A stretch of 64,000 bases of DNA from Archilochus colubris (taxonomy: Eukaryota; Chordata; Aves; Apodiformes; Trochilidae), in the NCBI GenBank assembly GCA_023079485.1, contig CM041084.1:21914609-21978608 (forward strand), written 5' to 3'. The position numbers and the translations under genes were made by a program. Positions 35,080 to 46,259 of this stretch are shown piece after piece. Position 1 is the first letter of the stretch. Each line of letters begins with the position of its first letter. The notes under the pieces were generated by a model. That model did not search any database, was not told where the DNA came from, and worked only from the letters and a program-made list of their open reading frames with translations.

Positions 35080-35850
35080 GTTGGATTAAGTTAGGTTCTT
35101 GCTTACCCCTCTAACTGCATGAGCAAACCCGCGTTGAGCTGTAATTTGACTCACATTTAATTGCTGACATATGGCATATTGAGTAAAGAGGGGAGGGAAA
35201 AGTACTCCTGGGGGGTGAGTTATTAGCAGTCTAAACATGAGAAATACTGACATTCTGTGATTTTACAATTTCTGACTGTTCTTTTTAACATCCTGGCTCT
35301 CAGAATGCATTTCTCCTTTGCTTATTTGGAAAGGAAAGTGCAGGAGATGGCACGGTGAATGATTTTATAAGAGAGAAGTCAAAAAACTCATAAATCCTGC
35401 AAGTAAAGCAATCTCCCAGAGATGATCATGCATATTTAAAACTATTTACAAATGAGAAAAAGCATGAGCAGCTGCACCCAGTACTTAAAGCTCTCAGATG
35501 GAGAACAGATCATTTACAAATACCAATGAGCATTGCCTGGGAAACTTTCTGTATGTACACAGCGGACAACTGAAGGAGAAACTCCTCATTTACCACTCAC
35601 ATTTTCTCTAATGGGAGGATTATTTGGAAATGAGAAAATAATATATCACCTACACTGTCATAATCAAAGAGATTCTGTTTGAAATTTGACTCCACTAGGA
35701 GTCAAATGAAAAGTGCAATAATGTGAAAAGAAGAAGAGCAGTTCTTCACTTAATCGAGAGAATCAGTAGCTAGAATATAAGCAATTTCAATTTGCTCAGG
35801 CTTCGCATATTATTTTTCTTAATGCAGTTTAAATGCTAAAAAAATAGCAG
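35080..35850. other. Possible conserved non-coding block
   Basis: Unique, repeat-free sequence with features often seen in vertebrate enhancers. It has interspersed TAATT, ATGCATATTT (Oct/homeodomain-like), TATTTAC and ATTTACAAAT (forkhead-like) and CCAAT motifs, plus a perfect TGACTC-type inverted repeat at 35684-35707. No long ORF is present. The call rests only on motif texture and lack of repeats; conservation was not measured. Confidence 0.2.
35684..35707. repeat. Inverted repeat, 10-bp arms, 4-nt spacer
   Basis: ATTTGACTCC, ACTA, GGAGTCAAAT. The arms are perfect. Each carries TGACTC, an AP-1/bZIP-like half site, in opposite orientation. Confidence 0.9.
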
Positions 35851-36667
35851 AAACCTTACAAACTACTAACTGAGAAAGTCCTGAAGAGATAGGCAATATC
35901 AGTTCAGGAAAGATCAGATTTACATGTATTTAGGAAAGGATGGGTGTTTTACGACTATATTCATCACCTGTAACTGTGAGTAGAAACCAAAATGGATTAT
36001 CCTCTGGCATTATAAAACTGTCCCAGAAATTAAAAGTACTAAAACTTCACTGGAGTTTTTCTTTTCAGTAAATGTATCTCCAGTGCTAAAAAAACGGAAT
36101 TTCCTCATCTCTGTAATGGCTTCTAATCTAAATTACGTGGCCCTCAATGTTGATTCCTGCTACATGAAGCTGTCCTACCCTGAGATGCCAAACTCCTTTT
36201 TTGTCCTTTCCACAGTCTGTGGAAAACAAGGATCTGAGCATGATGGAAAGGAAAAAAATGTATCTGCAGGTGTGAGGAATGGACTTTCATATCTACGGGT
36301 AGGTTCAACTAAATTCCATTAGCTTTAGTACTAAAGGGGTGATAAGAATCAGCCAACTGTTTATCCAAATCAAGAAGCCAGACCTGCAGATATGTGGAAA
36401 TAGGCAAAGCTGCTTCTCAGGTACAGACTTCAGGACCTGTCAGGATGTTAGAAGAGGTTATGTGCATCTGGACACATCAAGGAAATGAAAAACACAGGAA
36501 AAACCAAACCAAAACAAATAGACACAAAGGGAGAAATAAATGAAATTAATATAAGCCAGTAATGAAAGGCTTATTACACTTTTGAAGTTACAAGTTTTTG
36601 TCTTATTTTAACTGAATCAGTATGAGATGAACAGAGGCTCTGTGCTGCCAGAATTGACAAAAGAATC

Positions 36668-36708
36668 TGTCCCCATTAATTGTCCCCATTAATTGTCCCC
36701 ATTAATTG
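36668..36708 (+). repeat. 13-bp tandem repeat, three copies
   Basis: Three perfect copies of GTCCCCATTAATT (36669-36681, 36682-36694, 36695-36707). There is no sequence decay between units, so the expansion is recent or homogenised. Confidence 0.97.
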
Positions 36709-37662
36709 CTTGGTGAAATGCAGTCCCACAGTCTGAATATGGGGACAGACACCCCTGGGATCTAAATGTAGAGGACCTGCAGCCAGAATCAGACCAACAA
36801 GGCAGAGTACATGCTAGGCCAGTTGTTGGAAGATGGAGGAAGTACATCTGTGCCTACTAATAGCTACAGAGGGGAATAGAGCTTATGGAGGAAGTGCAAA
36901 CATATACACAAATTTTCAGAGAAAAGTCTGCTTTTCTCTGGAAGATTGAAGATAGCTTTGGAATTACCCTTATTTCCTGGGCTAAAAATTCTCTCTAACC
37001 AAACCATTCCTCCAATTTGCTATTTTTTAATGGAAGATGTGAACCAGTCCAAGCACTAGAAAGCCAAAATTATAGTACCTTGGTCTTAAAAATACTTTTG
37101 TTTAATTTCTAAAACACACCTCATAACCTATGCCTTTAACTTTGAAATCTCATTTTTTTTGAAGATTATGCACAGAATTGCAAATGTTAAGGTTTCATTG
37201 CATCCTGTCCCAGGCTACAACATAGCATGCTGGTAGTCTTGTGAAGAAGGCATAAGTCACCGTCAGAGCTGGTAGACAAAGACTATTCCCTGCTGGAGGT
37301 TAAGCAAGGCATCACTACTGCCAGCATAAAAGAGCTAGAGAAGGTGCTATAGATGCCAGCCTATGTGTGCTAGCTGATCACAGATCTGGGAAGGCATCTG
37401 GAAAACCATGTGGTGCAAGAACTATACACTGGGCTTCATAAGTAAATTTTTCTGCTGGAGACAGACAGCCTGGATGTTTCACCCAGTGTCAGCTATTTCT
37501 ACCTATTATCCTTTGAGCTGTAATTTGGGAATATGGAGATAAACTGGCAAATTTTGCCAGGTGTGTATCTCTTTAGTCATGCTAAAAATATGTTACTCAA
37601 TTAAGATGATTCAGCATCAGCAAACCAGAATATAACCCTATTTTGAATTGTAATCCAACTGG

Positions 37663-37712
37663 GGGGAAAAAAAAAAAAGCAAACCAAAAAACCAAAAAAA
37701 CCCAAACAACTT
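37663..37712 (+). repeat. G6A12 run followed by A/C-rich tract
   Basis: GGGGGG then A12, then GCAAACC and repeated AACC/AAACC-like units. It resembles the tract at 39602-39651, which begins GGGGG then A13. Confidence 0.85.
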
Positions 37713-38834
37713 AGTACTATGCATTTAACACAGCTTGAGGTGGGTTTATTTGCCCTTTCAGCTGAAAAGCTACATCCAACATATATAAACATGTGACTAA
37801 CTCTTGAGATTTCAGATGCAACCCATGAACTTCTGCCCAGTGGTTCACCTACATTCCTATGTGGGAATAAAGGGAAGGTCTGCATTTACCCCTGCCTCTT
37901 TCAATTAATGACATTTAGAATAAAACAGAAAGCAGTATTTCAGAGAGGTAATAAATCAAAACAATCAAATAAATATCCCAGATATATTTAAATAAGTAGT
38001 TGAAAAGAAAGAAGCTATCTGAAAGGAGAAGGCAGCAATGGTAACTCTGACAGCTCTGTCTAAGCCTGCACCAGCCACAGTCAAACTAAACCATCATTCC
38101 CATTCTTCCTGGATTCCGGTAAAGGACCCAGATGCTGTGCTTTGAAAAATGCTTCTCTAGCAGCAGGATCTGACTCACTGGCAGACTTTTCAAACAGTTT
38201 TCCTGGCAATCTTTAAGTTGCCTCCGTGCAGTCACTGGCAGCTCAGGGCAAGCTATTTCCCTCTGTGCCAGTTCCTTGGACAAGGGCTGCTCTTTTGCAT
38301 GCACAGTTTTGGCTCTTTTTGACTCAATAAAAGCTAATCTTTTGTTAAGGTATTTTTTCAGAAATACTCATGATTTTTTTTCCAACTTTCCTCACAGCTC
38401 ATCACATGTGCCATTTTGAGTTGCACACACAGGCAGTGAAATACTATGTACAGCAGGCTCGAACATAAAGTAGACACTACAAAGTGTTGTTCCTTAACAT
38501 TATTCTAGTAATAATCAATAAAAGATGCAAGTAAGCTTTTTATCATCTGCAAGTTGCACATAGAGAAACTTCAAGCAAATCCATTACTATTTTAATTACC
38601 GGAAAATGTACAAATGTGTATGGTATCATGACAGTTGTCTCCACATAGCACTATACATCTAATTGATTTACCTATTTTTCTAAAACTGAGGCAAATATTT
38701 AATCTTATGAAAACAAAGAATGCAGCTGATTTGAGTTTGCTAGAGGTGTGAGTTTGCAAAGAGAAAAACGTATCAGCAGAAACAAATTGTAGTTGTCTGT
38801 TCTCTGCAGAGTTGAAGTTACAAAAAAATAAAAA

Positions 38835-38905
38835 TTCTTAATAATCAATCTTAATTATTAATCTTAATTAATCATCTTAATTAATCTTAATCATAATAAA
38901 ATAAA
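38835..38905 (+). repeat. Degenerate TTAATC-type tandem repeat
   Basis: Irregular copies of CTTAAT, TTAATC and ATTAATC units in a 70-bp stretch almost free of G. It ends in AATAAAATAAAAA. Consistent with a decayed satellite-like or slippage repeat. Confidence 0.75.
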
Positions 38906-39601
38906 AACATCTTCATGCTTCTGTTTACATAATATAGGCAGAGGACAGGTCAAGAAAGTAAATTCTATTCAGAATATATTGCTACTCTTTGTGTTACAAA
39001 GCTGCACTCTCAGACTCTCAATATTCTATACAGGATTAAATGCACAACATCATAGCTGTCTAAAAGCTGATTGCCTATTCTAAACTGGACAGTTTAGATC
39101 TGCTCCTCACAGATTTCTCAGAAAAAGCTACTGAGTAGTGATAACTGAGTGCAACTCATCTCTCTCTCAAATGCTTCACCTGGCATGGAGTACCTGATTC
39201 TCACTGGTGTCTATAGTGAAAGCCCCCTTAACTTAGGACAGCCTCTTACATTTTAAGCAATCCAAATCAGACGAGAAAGTCACCAGCTTCCCTCCAATGT
39301 CATGAGCTCACTGGGATGACGATGTCAGAGATACCAGTTGAAAGAGCCTTGGAAAACTTCTGCACATATGAAATCTATTTTTACACTGAGCTCTGTCTTC
39401 ATTCCTAAAGCAATGCAGTCACCATCTTAAACAGGAGGTCATTCAACAAGAATAGATTTCATTATGACATTTTTTTTTAATATAATGGTTTTAGAAAAAG
39501 AAATCGAGAAGGGATTCTGGAATAAAAGCCAAAGGTGAAGCAACATACTCCAGCAAAAATAAGAAACAAAATGGCCTGAAGACCATGGGCAAAAGACAGA
39601 C

Positions 39602-39651
39602 TGGGGGAAAAAAAAAAAAACAAGAAAAACCAAAACCAAAAAACCAGGACC
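39602..39651 (+). repeat. G5A13 run followed by A/C-rich tract
   Basis: GGGGG then A13, CAAG, then AAACC/AAAACC units ending in CCAGGACCAGGACAG, which holds a small CCAGGA duplication. Similar in layout to 37663-37712, 1.9 kb upstream. Confidence 0.85.
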
Positions 39652-40648
39652 AGGACAGTGAACATAGAGAATAAGGTTTAAAAAAAATAATTTCCCAACT
39701 TTGCCCTTTGTCTTGCAAGAATTTTCTGCTGGACTGACACATCTGGATAGAGTAGGTGCATTTAGGTAATCAGTCCCCCTTCAGATAAAAAGCAGCAGGA
39801 GAAGTAATTGAACAAGAATCAGTAGGGATTGTGGGAAATACCTCTAAGTAGTGAAGTTTGTCTTCCACCTTCACAAAATTGTCAATAAAAAAGTAAGCAT
39901 GAAGTCTAAACTGTAGTACAATTCCAGGTAATTAACAACATAAATAATTCAAATCAGTCCTATGACACACTTCATCCTGCAACAACACACAAAAAAATCT
40001 ATAATGATAAAGAGTAGAATTACAATGGATTAGTTGGGTAAAGAAATGCAGATTTTGAAAATCTGTCTCTGCTTCAGAGCAAATGGTTTGTCCTTAGTAG
40101 GTTTCCTGGACAGAGGATGTATCTGTATCCAATGGCTTTAAGAACTTTCAATGGAAAAGACCATGAAATATTACAACTTTGACAGGAAACCTGCACAGTG
40201 GTTGGAAGCTGTCTAGAATGCTACAGTACGGGGTATTTGCAATATATTATGAAGCATCTATGGGGGACTTCTATTTGAAATAGACCTCCCCTGAATATAA
40301 AAAGGAAAGCAAGAGCCTATGTACTTGAATTTTCACTGAACCCACACAAACACAGTACACTTCCAAACTTATCGCTACTCTTTAATTTGCTGAAACAGTA
40401 GCTGCAAGTTATATTTTATAAAAACCATAAAGGTTTTTTATGTTTTCTCTTTTTTTCGTTGCTCATGAACAGATTTGACCTTTAAAACCATCCTAAAGTA
40501 AATGTAGCCATGCTTACATTTGAAAAGGAAGACTGGTTTTAACCATTCTGTGCAGATGCTCTTTCCACAAAAGTGTTTCTTCCCCAGGCAAAGTGGCTTT
40601 GTCACAGCTCACCCACTCCGCTCCCCATCTGAAACTGTCAAAAGAAGG

Positions 40649-40674
40649 TATTTAAAGGTAGGAACCTTTAAATA
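40649..40674. repeat. Inverted repeat, 11-bp arms, 4-nt loop
   Basis: TATTTAAAGGT, AGGA, ACCTTTAAATA. All 11 positions pair. AT-rich apart from the inner GGT/ACC. Confidence 0.9.
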
Positions 40675-42145
40675 GTAAACAAAACTGCAAGTCAGCTTTG
40701 AAGGTATTTTATGAAATGTTGTTTAAAATAACAACAATTATACAAATACTCCAAGATCTTGCCACTGGTCCTTTTGGACTCCAGATTTTAAGGTCTTTTC
40801 CCAGTCAAAAGGAATAAAAATATTGTGATACTGAAAATGAAATCTGATGACTCCAGCATCTTTTGATTTGAACAGGACTTCAAGTAACTATTTTTCCTAA
40901 CTCGCTTATGAGGTTGCCTGCCCTGTCTTCCTACATCACCTTGCTGCTCTCCTACTCCAACTTCAGAGGGACAACCCAGAGAAATTCTTCCTGTTTCCAG
41001 GTTTGAATATTTGGTCACTTTGTAAACATTTGTCTCAGGCAAACTATGTGTTGAGAATGTGAAATCAGTTCAAAGAACAGGAAACTGGAGGAAGAGTATT
41101 CTTCCTGTTTTCAAGCTGTGTTTCTCTAGGCTTCAGACATGAGGTGAGATTAGGAGATGTGAGGCACATGATGCTCCAGTGCTGCAGAGTTAACTCCTTT
41201 GGTCTGCTCAGATTTCCTGCCTGCTCATCCTCTCTGCAGTGAAGAATTAACCTGCAGCCTGGCTTGTTTGTAGCCAGATAGTGAAGAAATTTAGGTTTCT
41301 TTATTCACAGAGGAAAGAGGTGTCAACTAATTCTAATAGTTGGTGTAGAGGTTTGCTGCCTTGCCAGAGATATTCAGCTATTTTGTTAGTGAAGTCAGGA
41401 CCTTTGCTTTTTTAGCTGGGAGGGACAGAACAAATCGGTAGGTGATAGACTCTCTATCCAGAGAGGGACGATTATGGTCATCAATCATTACTCTGCCAGA
41501 CCAGCTCCTACTGAATCTTCAGCTGTGCCAGCCACAGAGAAAAATTAGCTGACTGCTTTGTTGTAAGAAATGGATGCTGTGAAAGAAAGATGCCAGGTGG
41601 CAAAGTGGTTTAATGCACAATAGCTACTAGTGGAGTTGAGCTGACATAATGGCATTAGTAAAAGGAGTGGCATCCTGTGAACTCAGCAAAAGTGAAAGAA
41701 CAGAACACACTCCCCACTGACACTGCAACATGAAGATGCATTTAAAAATGAAAGTGAAGAAAACCTCTCAGAACTCAAAGAGAGAAAAATATAATCTGCC
41801 ATTCTTTCAAAAATAAATCTGATTCCTTACTGATAAAAGAACTGTCTATTTTTCTAGTTAGAGGAACCTCTTTATTTTCTTCTTGGTTCAAAGCAGGAGA
41901 ATGTTCCCCTGACCTCCAACAGGAAACTTTATCTCAAAAATCTCTCATCCTTACTACAGCAGGAATCATCAGGAATCAGGTACCAGGCACAGCAGTTATC
42001 CTCATTTTGGAAAAGAGGGCTATTTTCTGTTACACCTGCCAATTACACATCCTCCACATTATACCAATCAGCAATTAGATAGAAATATCACAACCTTTGT
42101 CTATGGATATATGTACCTTTACACATGTATTTACTGAATCACAGA

Positions 42146-42173
42146 TTTTTTTTTTTATTTTTTTTTTTTTTTT
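42146..42173 (+). repeat. Poly(T) tract with one A
   Basis: T11, A at 42157, then T16. The minus-strand frame across it gives a lysine run that is a composition artefact. Confidence 0.93.
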
Positions 42174-44924
42174 GTTCTTGATCTCTTCAAATAGTGAGAC
42201 TTGAGCTAAAAAATTGTTGAGCTGACTAAGACAGTTTAGAAACTGTTTCAGTTTTTGCATAGCTAGGCCAGAGCTAATTACACTGCTCATTTTAAGCTGT
42301 TTTGGGATTCTGCATATCCACACTTACCCACCTGCAAGTTAGGGGTCTAGTTTAGGAGTCACAGCAATTGTATTGGTCCAGGTTTGTAACAAATCAAGGC
42401 TTTTCAACTTTTTCTGTAAATTAGACTTCAATTTTATTGATCCTAATAGCCAAACTTTGCTCAGTCCACAATGATCAACTTGACTCAATTCATGACTAAA
42501 GACACACTCAACCTAAACTGGTCTTAGACACCTGAGGGATTGTGGGATAAACTGACATCCCAAACAGTCTTGCTCTTGACCAGAGAGAGAGCTCAGATCT
42601 ATCTTATATTGACGTCCAAATTTTAATTTGTTAAAGGACGTATGTTACACCCTACCTGTTCTTTGCACCTTGCTTCAGTCTGTTTTAAGTAGGGCTGAAT
42701 CCCAAAATAAAAGGTATGTTGAAGAAGGAGGAAGGAACAGAGATGGAAGACTGGTTCTTGAATCTAGTAAGAGATGACCTGAAGGAAAACCAAAACCAAC
42801 ATTCTCTGCTTCATCCCCATTACCCCACTAGCCTTAAATTATTAATGACAAGTCTTGAAAGTTGTTAAAAACATGTCTATTGACAAGGGTAGCATATGGT
42901 AACATAATTAAATATTCCTGGAGTTCACCACGGGTGGTATTTGCAGGAGGAAGAATGACTTAGTACTGCAGAGCCTCTGTTACATTATTTTTCCTCTCGG
43001 AGTTACCCTGAACCAGCAAAATATTTATAGCTACAGCCTCCTTTCTGTTTCAGTGAATCTGCATCACTTTCTCAGCTGAGGATCTGACCTGTGCTAAGCT
43101 ATTTTCCTCAGACAGGCAGGCAGACAAACTTACCATAATCACTTAATGTGCTGTGCTCTGTTATCTTGTATCAGGCCCATTGAGCCTGCTCTTTGTCTTG
43201 TATTCCTGCTCAACAACCACACAAAGAAGAGGGGTGTGTTTGATGTTCTACTGTGCACATCCTTGTACAACCAGAAACGTTGAGGAAACTGCATTAAAAA
43301 AAAATAAAAACCAAATCACACACAGTTACTTCCAAAAAATATGCATACTCTCTAGTAAGTATGCTATTTCCTCCAGACTGCTTAACATGTCAAAGCTACA
43401 GTATCAGTCAGTACCAAAAAAGCATGGATATAATTGCCACAGATTGCCAACAATTTTCTTCTTGGCCCTAACTCCTATTTGCCAGCACAGCCAATTTCAC
43501 CAGAGATTCACTCACTTAAGTTACCTGAAGTCAGAAGTGTCAAGCATCTAATCTGAGTCTAGACTCCCTTGATAGCAAAGGGTGAATGCACATTCAGTAC
43601 TGTCTAAAATGGTTGGAAATTAAGTTGCACATTTTCCCGTGCCTCTGCCCATGGAGTGTAGGGGGAGAGCATTAGCAAACAGCAGTCTTTAAGGCAGCTA
43701 ATGGTAGGGTGATGGACTCCATGCATGGAGATTCATTAACAGAAAAGTATTTCTCGGGAATATGGCACATGGGGATCGGTAATTGAGTTCTGGAATCCCT
43801 CTTCCTAATGCTGCAGGTAAATTGCACAGCTTTTCCTTGTATTTCCCTGATACATTGCCAGCTGATAAGATGGAACGTTCCCCTGGACTGCAGCCTCCAC
43901 AGTAAAAAATGCCTTTGAAACTCATTGTCATTTATCCAGTATTTGACTAAGATTTAGCTATCATTTTATAACCATTTTCTCTTGCCCTGGCACAAATTGT
44001 GCTATCCGTTTTCAGGTGCCCTCCCACACTTTTTTCTTGTTTTCCTTTTGATCTTTTCATGATGTTCTTACAGAACTGTAGCTATATATATATCACTGTG
44101 ACAGCAGACAGAACATTCTGTATAAAATATAATTAGTGAGTCTAAGTAATAAAGATAACCAATGTATTTAATATGTATAGTTTACATATTAATAAAAATT
44201 AGCAATTTAATGTGCAAAATCAGTCATTTGCAAAAAAATTACATTGCAAGTGAAGGTATTGAAGTAAAGAATATTTCAGACCCTGCCCTTTTTTAGGTGA
44301 GAGGAAATCTTTTATACCAAGCAGACACTAGTTCAGCAGAGGACAAATAATGTTTGGAGTTTTTTAAATGAATATAGAGAACAACAGTTTTTCTGCTGCT
44401 TATGAACAAAAAACTAGATGGCAGCAAGACAGAGAAATAGACTATTGAAAAATAAGCTTGGTCATTTTGGCATCATCCTTCAAAATGCTGTTCTCACAAG
44501 AAAGACGTAAACCATAATTTGGGGGTGTTAGAGAGTGGAATAAGACAGAATATGACCCACTCAGTAAAGAAAAGACAATTCTACTGAGTTCTCTACTGGC
44601 TCTGCTAAGACATTAATTTTAGTCATTTGTGATTCTCTGTTTAAAAGCTCAGTTAGGAAGGCTGGTGCATCTTGAGAGGCTTTGATGATATTATAAATTG
44701 GCTGGTAGAACGAACAGTAATTACATCTAAGAGTTCTCTAGGGCATGTGGCTTGGCACCGTGCAAATGTTTTGATCAAGGAATTAGGGAAATATAAAATC
44801 AATAGGCCAAACTTTAAGTGGATTAAAAACTAATTAATGGGTCATGAAGTATAGATGTGAATTACTATCAGGCTGTAGGATATGAATTCAGCAATTTTTC
44901 TCTTCTGTTTACTGAGAAGCTAAT

Positions 44925-45000
44925 CATAGCATCATAGGTTCCTACAGGTTGATGTAGACCACAGTAGGTTACCTACTTGAGTCTTCTCTGAGCATTGCCA
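44925..45000 (-). mobile_element. Possible CR1 3'-end relic
   Basis: 'aatcatagcatcatagg' followed by 'gttgatgtagaccacagtagg' resembles the reverse complement of a CR1-type 3' tail (two octamer-like units, then a decayed 'ggaccactgtgatc' type block as in old amniote CR1). The match is short and imperfect. It may be chance. Confidence 0.3.
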
Positions 45001-45199
45001 GCTATGAAGTCATATATACTGCTGATGATAAAGATTGGACATGAAGCAGAAATTTAAGGCATATAAAGAATGAAAGGAACAGCTTACTTAGAATGACTTA
45101 AACATGTCTGTATGCAAGAAAAATTAAGTGGTTTAATTGATAAGTGAAACTGAAGAAACAGACATCAACTGGGAGATTTTGCGCTCATTACTACTAATA

Positions 45200-45470
45200 T
45201 GTGCTGGTATATAGTAAAAGATTTTACTGTATAAAAGATTCAGCAGGGCACTTTAGCCAGTTCTTCCATATTTGTAATCTTTTATTCCAATGTTTAAGAA
45301 ATGAAGCTCTCAGTAAGTTTTTTAATAAACTAGTTAAGCAGGTATTGAAAATTATTTTTGCAGGTGCTTAGGAGTCAGTTCTTTTGTTTTGCACTAAATT
45401 CAGAAGTTCATATTGCACAGAAAAAATAATGAAAGCAAATAGATGTTTGAGAAGAATTTAATTAATTTAA
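45200..45470 (+). repeat. Left copy of a diverged direct repeat of about 260 bp
   Basis: This segment aligns collinearly with 46004-46259. Shared blocks are 'tataaaaga-tcagc', 'ttttagccag-tctt', 'agtgtttaagaaa-tgagctct', 'taagcaggtattgaaa', 'tttttctgcag'-like, 'aattc-gaa-tt' and 'gaagaatttaatt'-like. Identity is roughly 70-80% by eye, with small indels and a spacing of about 800 bp. The family is not one I recognise. It may be an ancient tandem duplication, two relics of one interspersed repeat, or a LINE 3' UTR present twice. Confidence 0.7.
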
Positions 45471-45704
45471 AAATAGCACGAATAGACAGGATCTGAAGCT
45501 GCTGTGGAGGCAACAGCTGAACTTGGGCTGTAAGTGCAAGATTAGCCAGACAGGCGGATCTTCACCACACAGATGTAGACAGAAGATTATTGATTATCAC
45601 AAAGTCTGTATTTGCTACCAAGATTCTTGGTCAACTCTGCTGACTTCTGGTGTCTATTATTCAGAACATGTTTGTTGAAAGAATTCCAAGCACAGTTTTA
45701 AGGA

Positions 45705-46020
45705 GAAAGCTGAAATTATTGATAACAAAAGAGTCGAGGATCTAAGTCTATTTAGCTTAACAAAGGGAAAAATAAATGACATAGTGCCAGTTCATAACAC
45801 TGATAAGAAGAAAAGAATTCTTTTCAATCTAACAGACAAAACCAGAACAAAAGCCAGTGGCTGGAGACTGGGGGAAACTAGATTTAGATTGGTAATGAGG
45901 CACAAATTTGCAGTATTAAAAGTAATTAACCTTTGGGGCAATACAGCATAATTTATAGTGATTTTGCCATAAATCACTTTCCAAGTACTAGATTTTTGCT
46001 AAAACAGGAATATGCTGGAG
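45705..46020 (+). mobile_element. Ancient CR1/L3-like LINE relic
   Basis: Resembles the 3' part of the old amniote CR1/L3 group rather than the avian CR1 copies elsewhere in the window. Blocks in order are 'gatctaagtctatttagctt', 'aacaaagg', 'ttttcaatctaacagacaaa', 'ccagtggctggaga', 'aaactagatttagattgg', 'aatgaggcacaaattt', 'aaaagtaattaacc' and 'ggggcaata'. These correspond to the LNLFSL, RLDIR- and VIN-W type segments near the end of ORF2. No frame is intact. It lies between the two copies of the direct repeat at 45200 and 46004. The assignment is from recalled family patterns and needs a library search. Confidence 0.65.
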
Positions 46021-46259
46021 TTACATTTTATTATATAAAAGACTCAGCTAAAGGATTTTAGCCAGCTCTTTCCAATTTCTAACTTATTACTCCAGTGTTT
46101 AAGAAACTGAGCTCTTATTAATTTTTAAATTAACTATCTAAGCAGGTATTGAAAGTTTTTCTGCAGTTCTTTCATTCCACAAAGAATTCTGAAATTTCTT
46201 ATTGTTCAGCTAAAGAAACTGAAGCCAAATAAACATCTCAGTAGAATTAAATTAAATAA
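46004..46259 (+). repeat. Right copy of the diverged direct repeat
   Basis: Partner of 45200-45470. It begins at the 3' edge of the LINE relic ('ggaatatgctgg', compared with 'aatatgtgctgg' at the left copy). The homology therefore may reach into the LINE end on both sides, which would make the repeat the 3' flank or 3' UTR of that LINE. Confidence 0.7.

Larger units (their letters stand above)
25058..44919. other. About 20 kb repeat-poor gene desert
   Basis: No CR1, LTR or SINE signature was recognised on either strand across this interval. That contrasts with six CR1 fragments and three LTRs in the preceding 25 kb. It contains only simple repeats, short tandem duplications and inverted repeats (listed separately). 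Open frames reach 136 codons at most; the longer ones (28185-28568 plus, 32605-33000 minus, 43153-43551 plus, 34682-35038 plus) have no recognisable domain or exon structure. The base composition is AT-rich, with a modestly GC-richer pocket at 28.18-28.57 kb. Confidence 0.4.

Noticed and set aside
36668..36708. Three-copy 13-bp repeat as a CRISPR array
   Set aside because: Units are adjacent without spacers and the genome is vertebrate.
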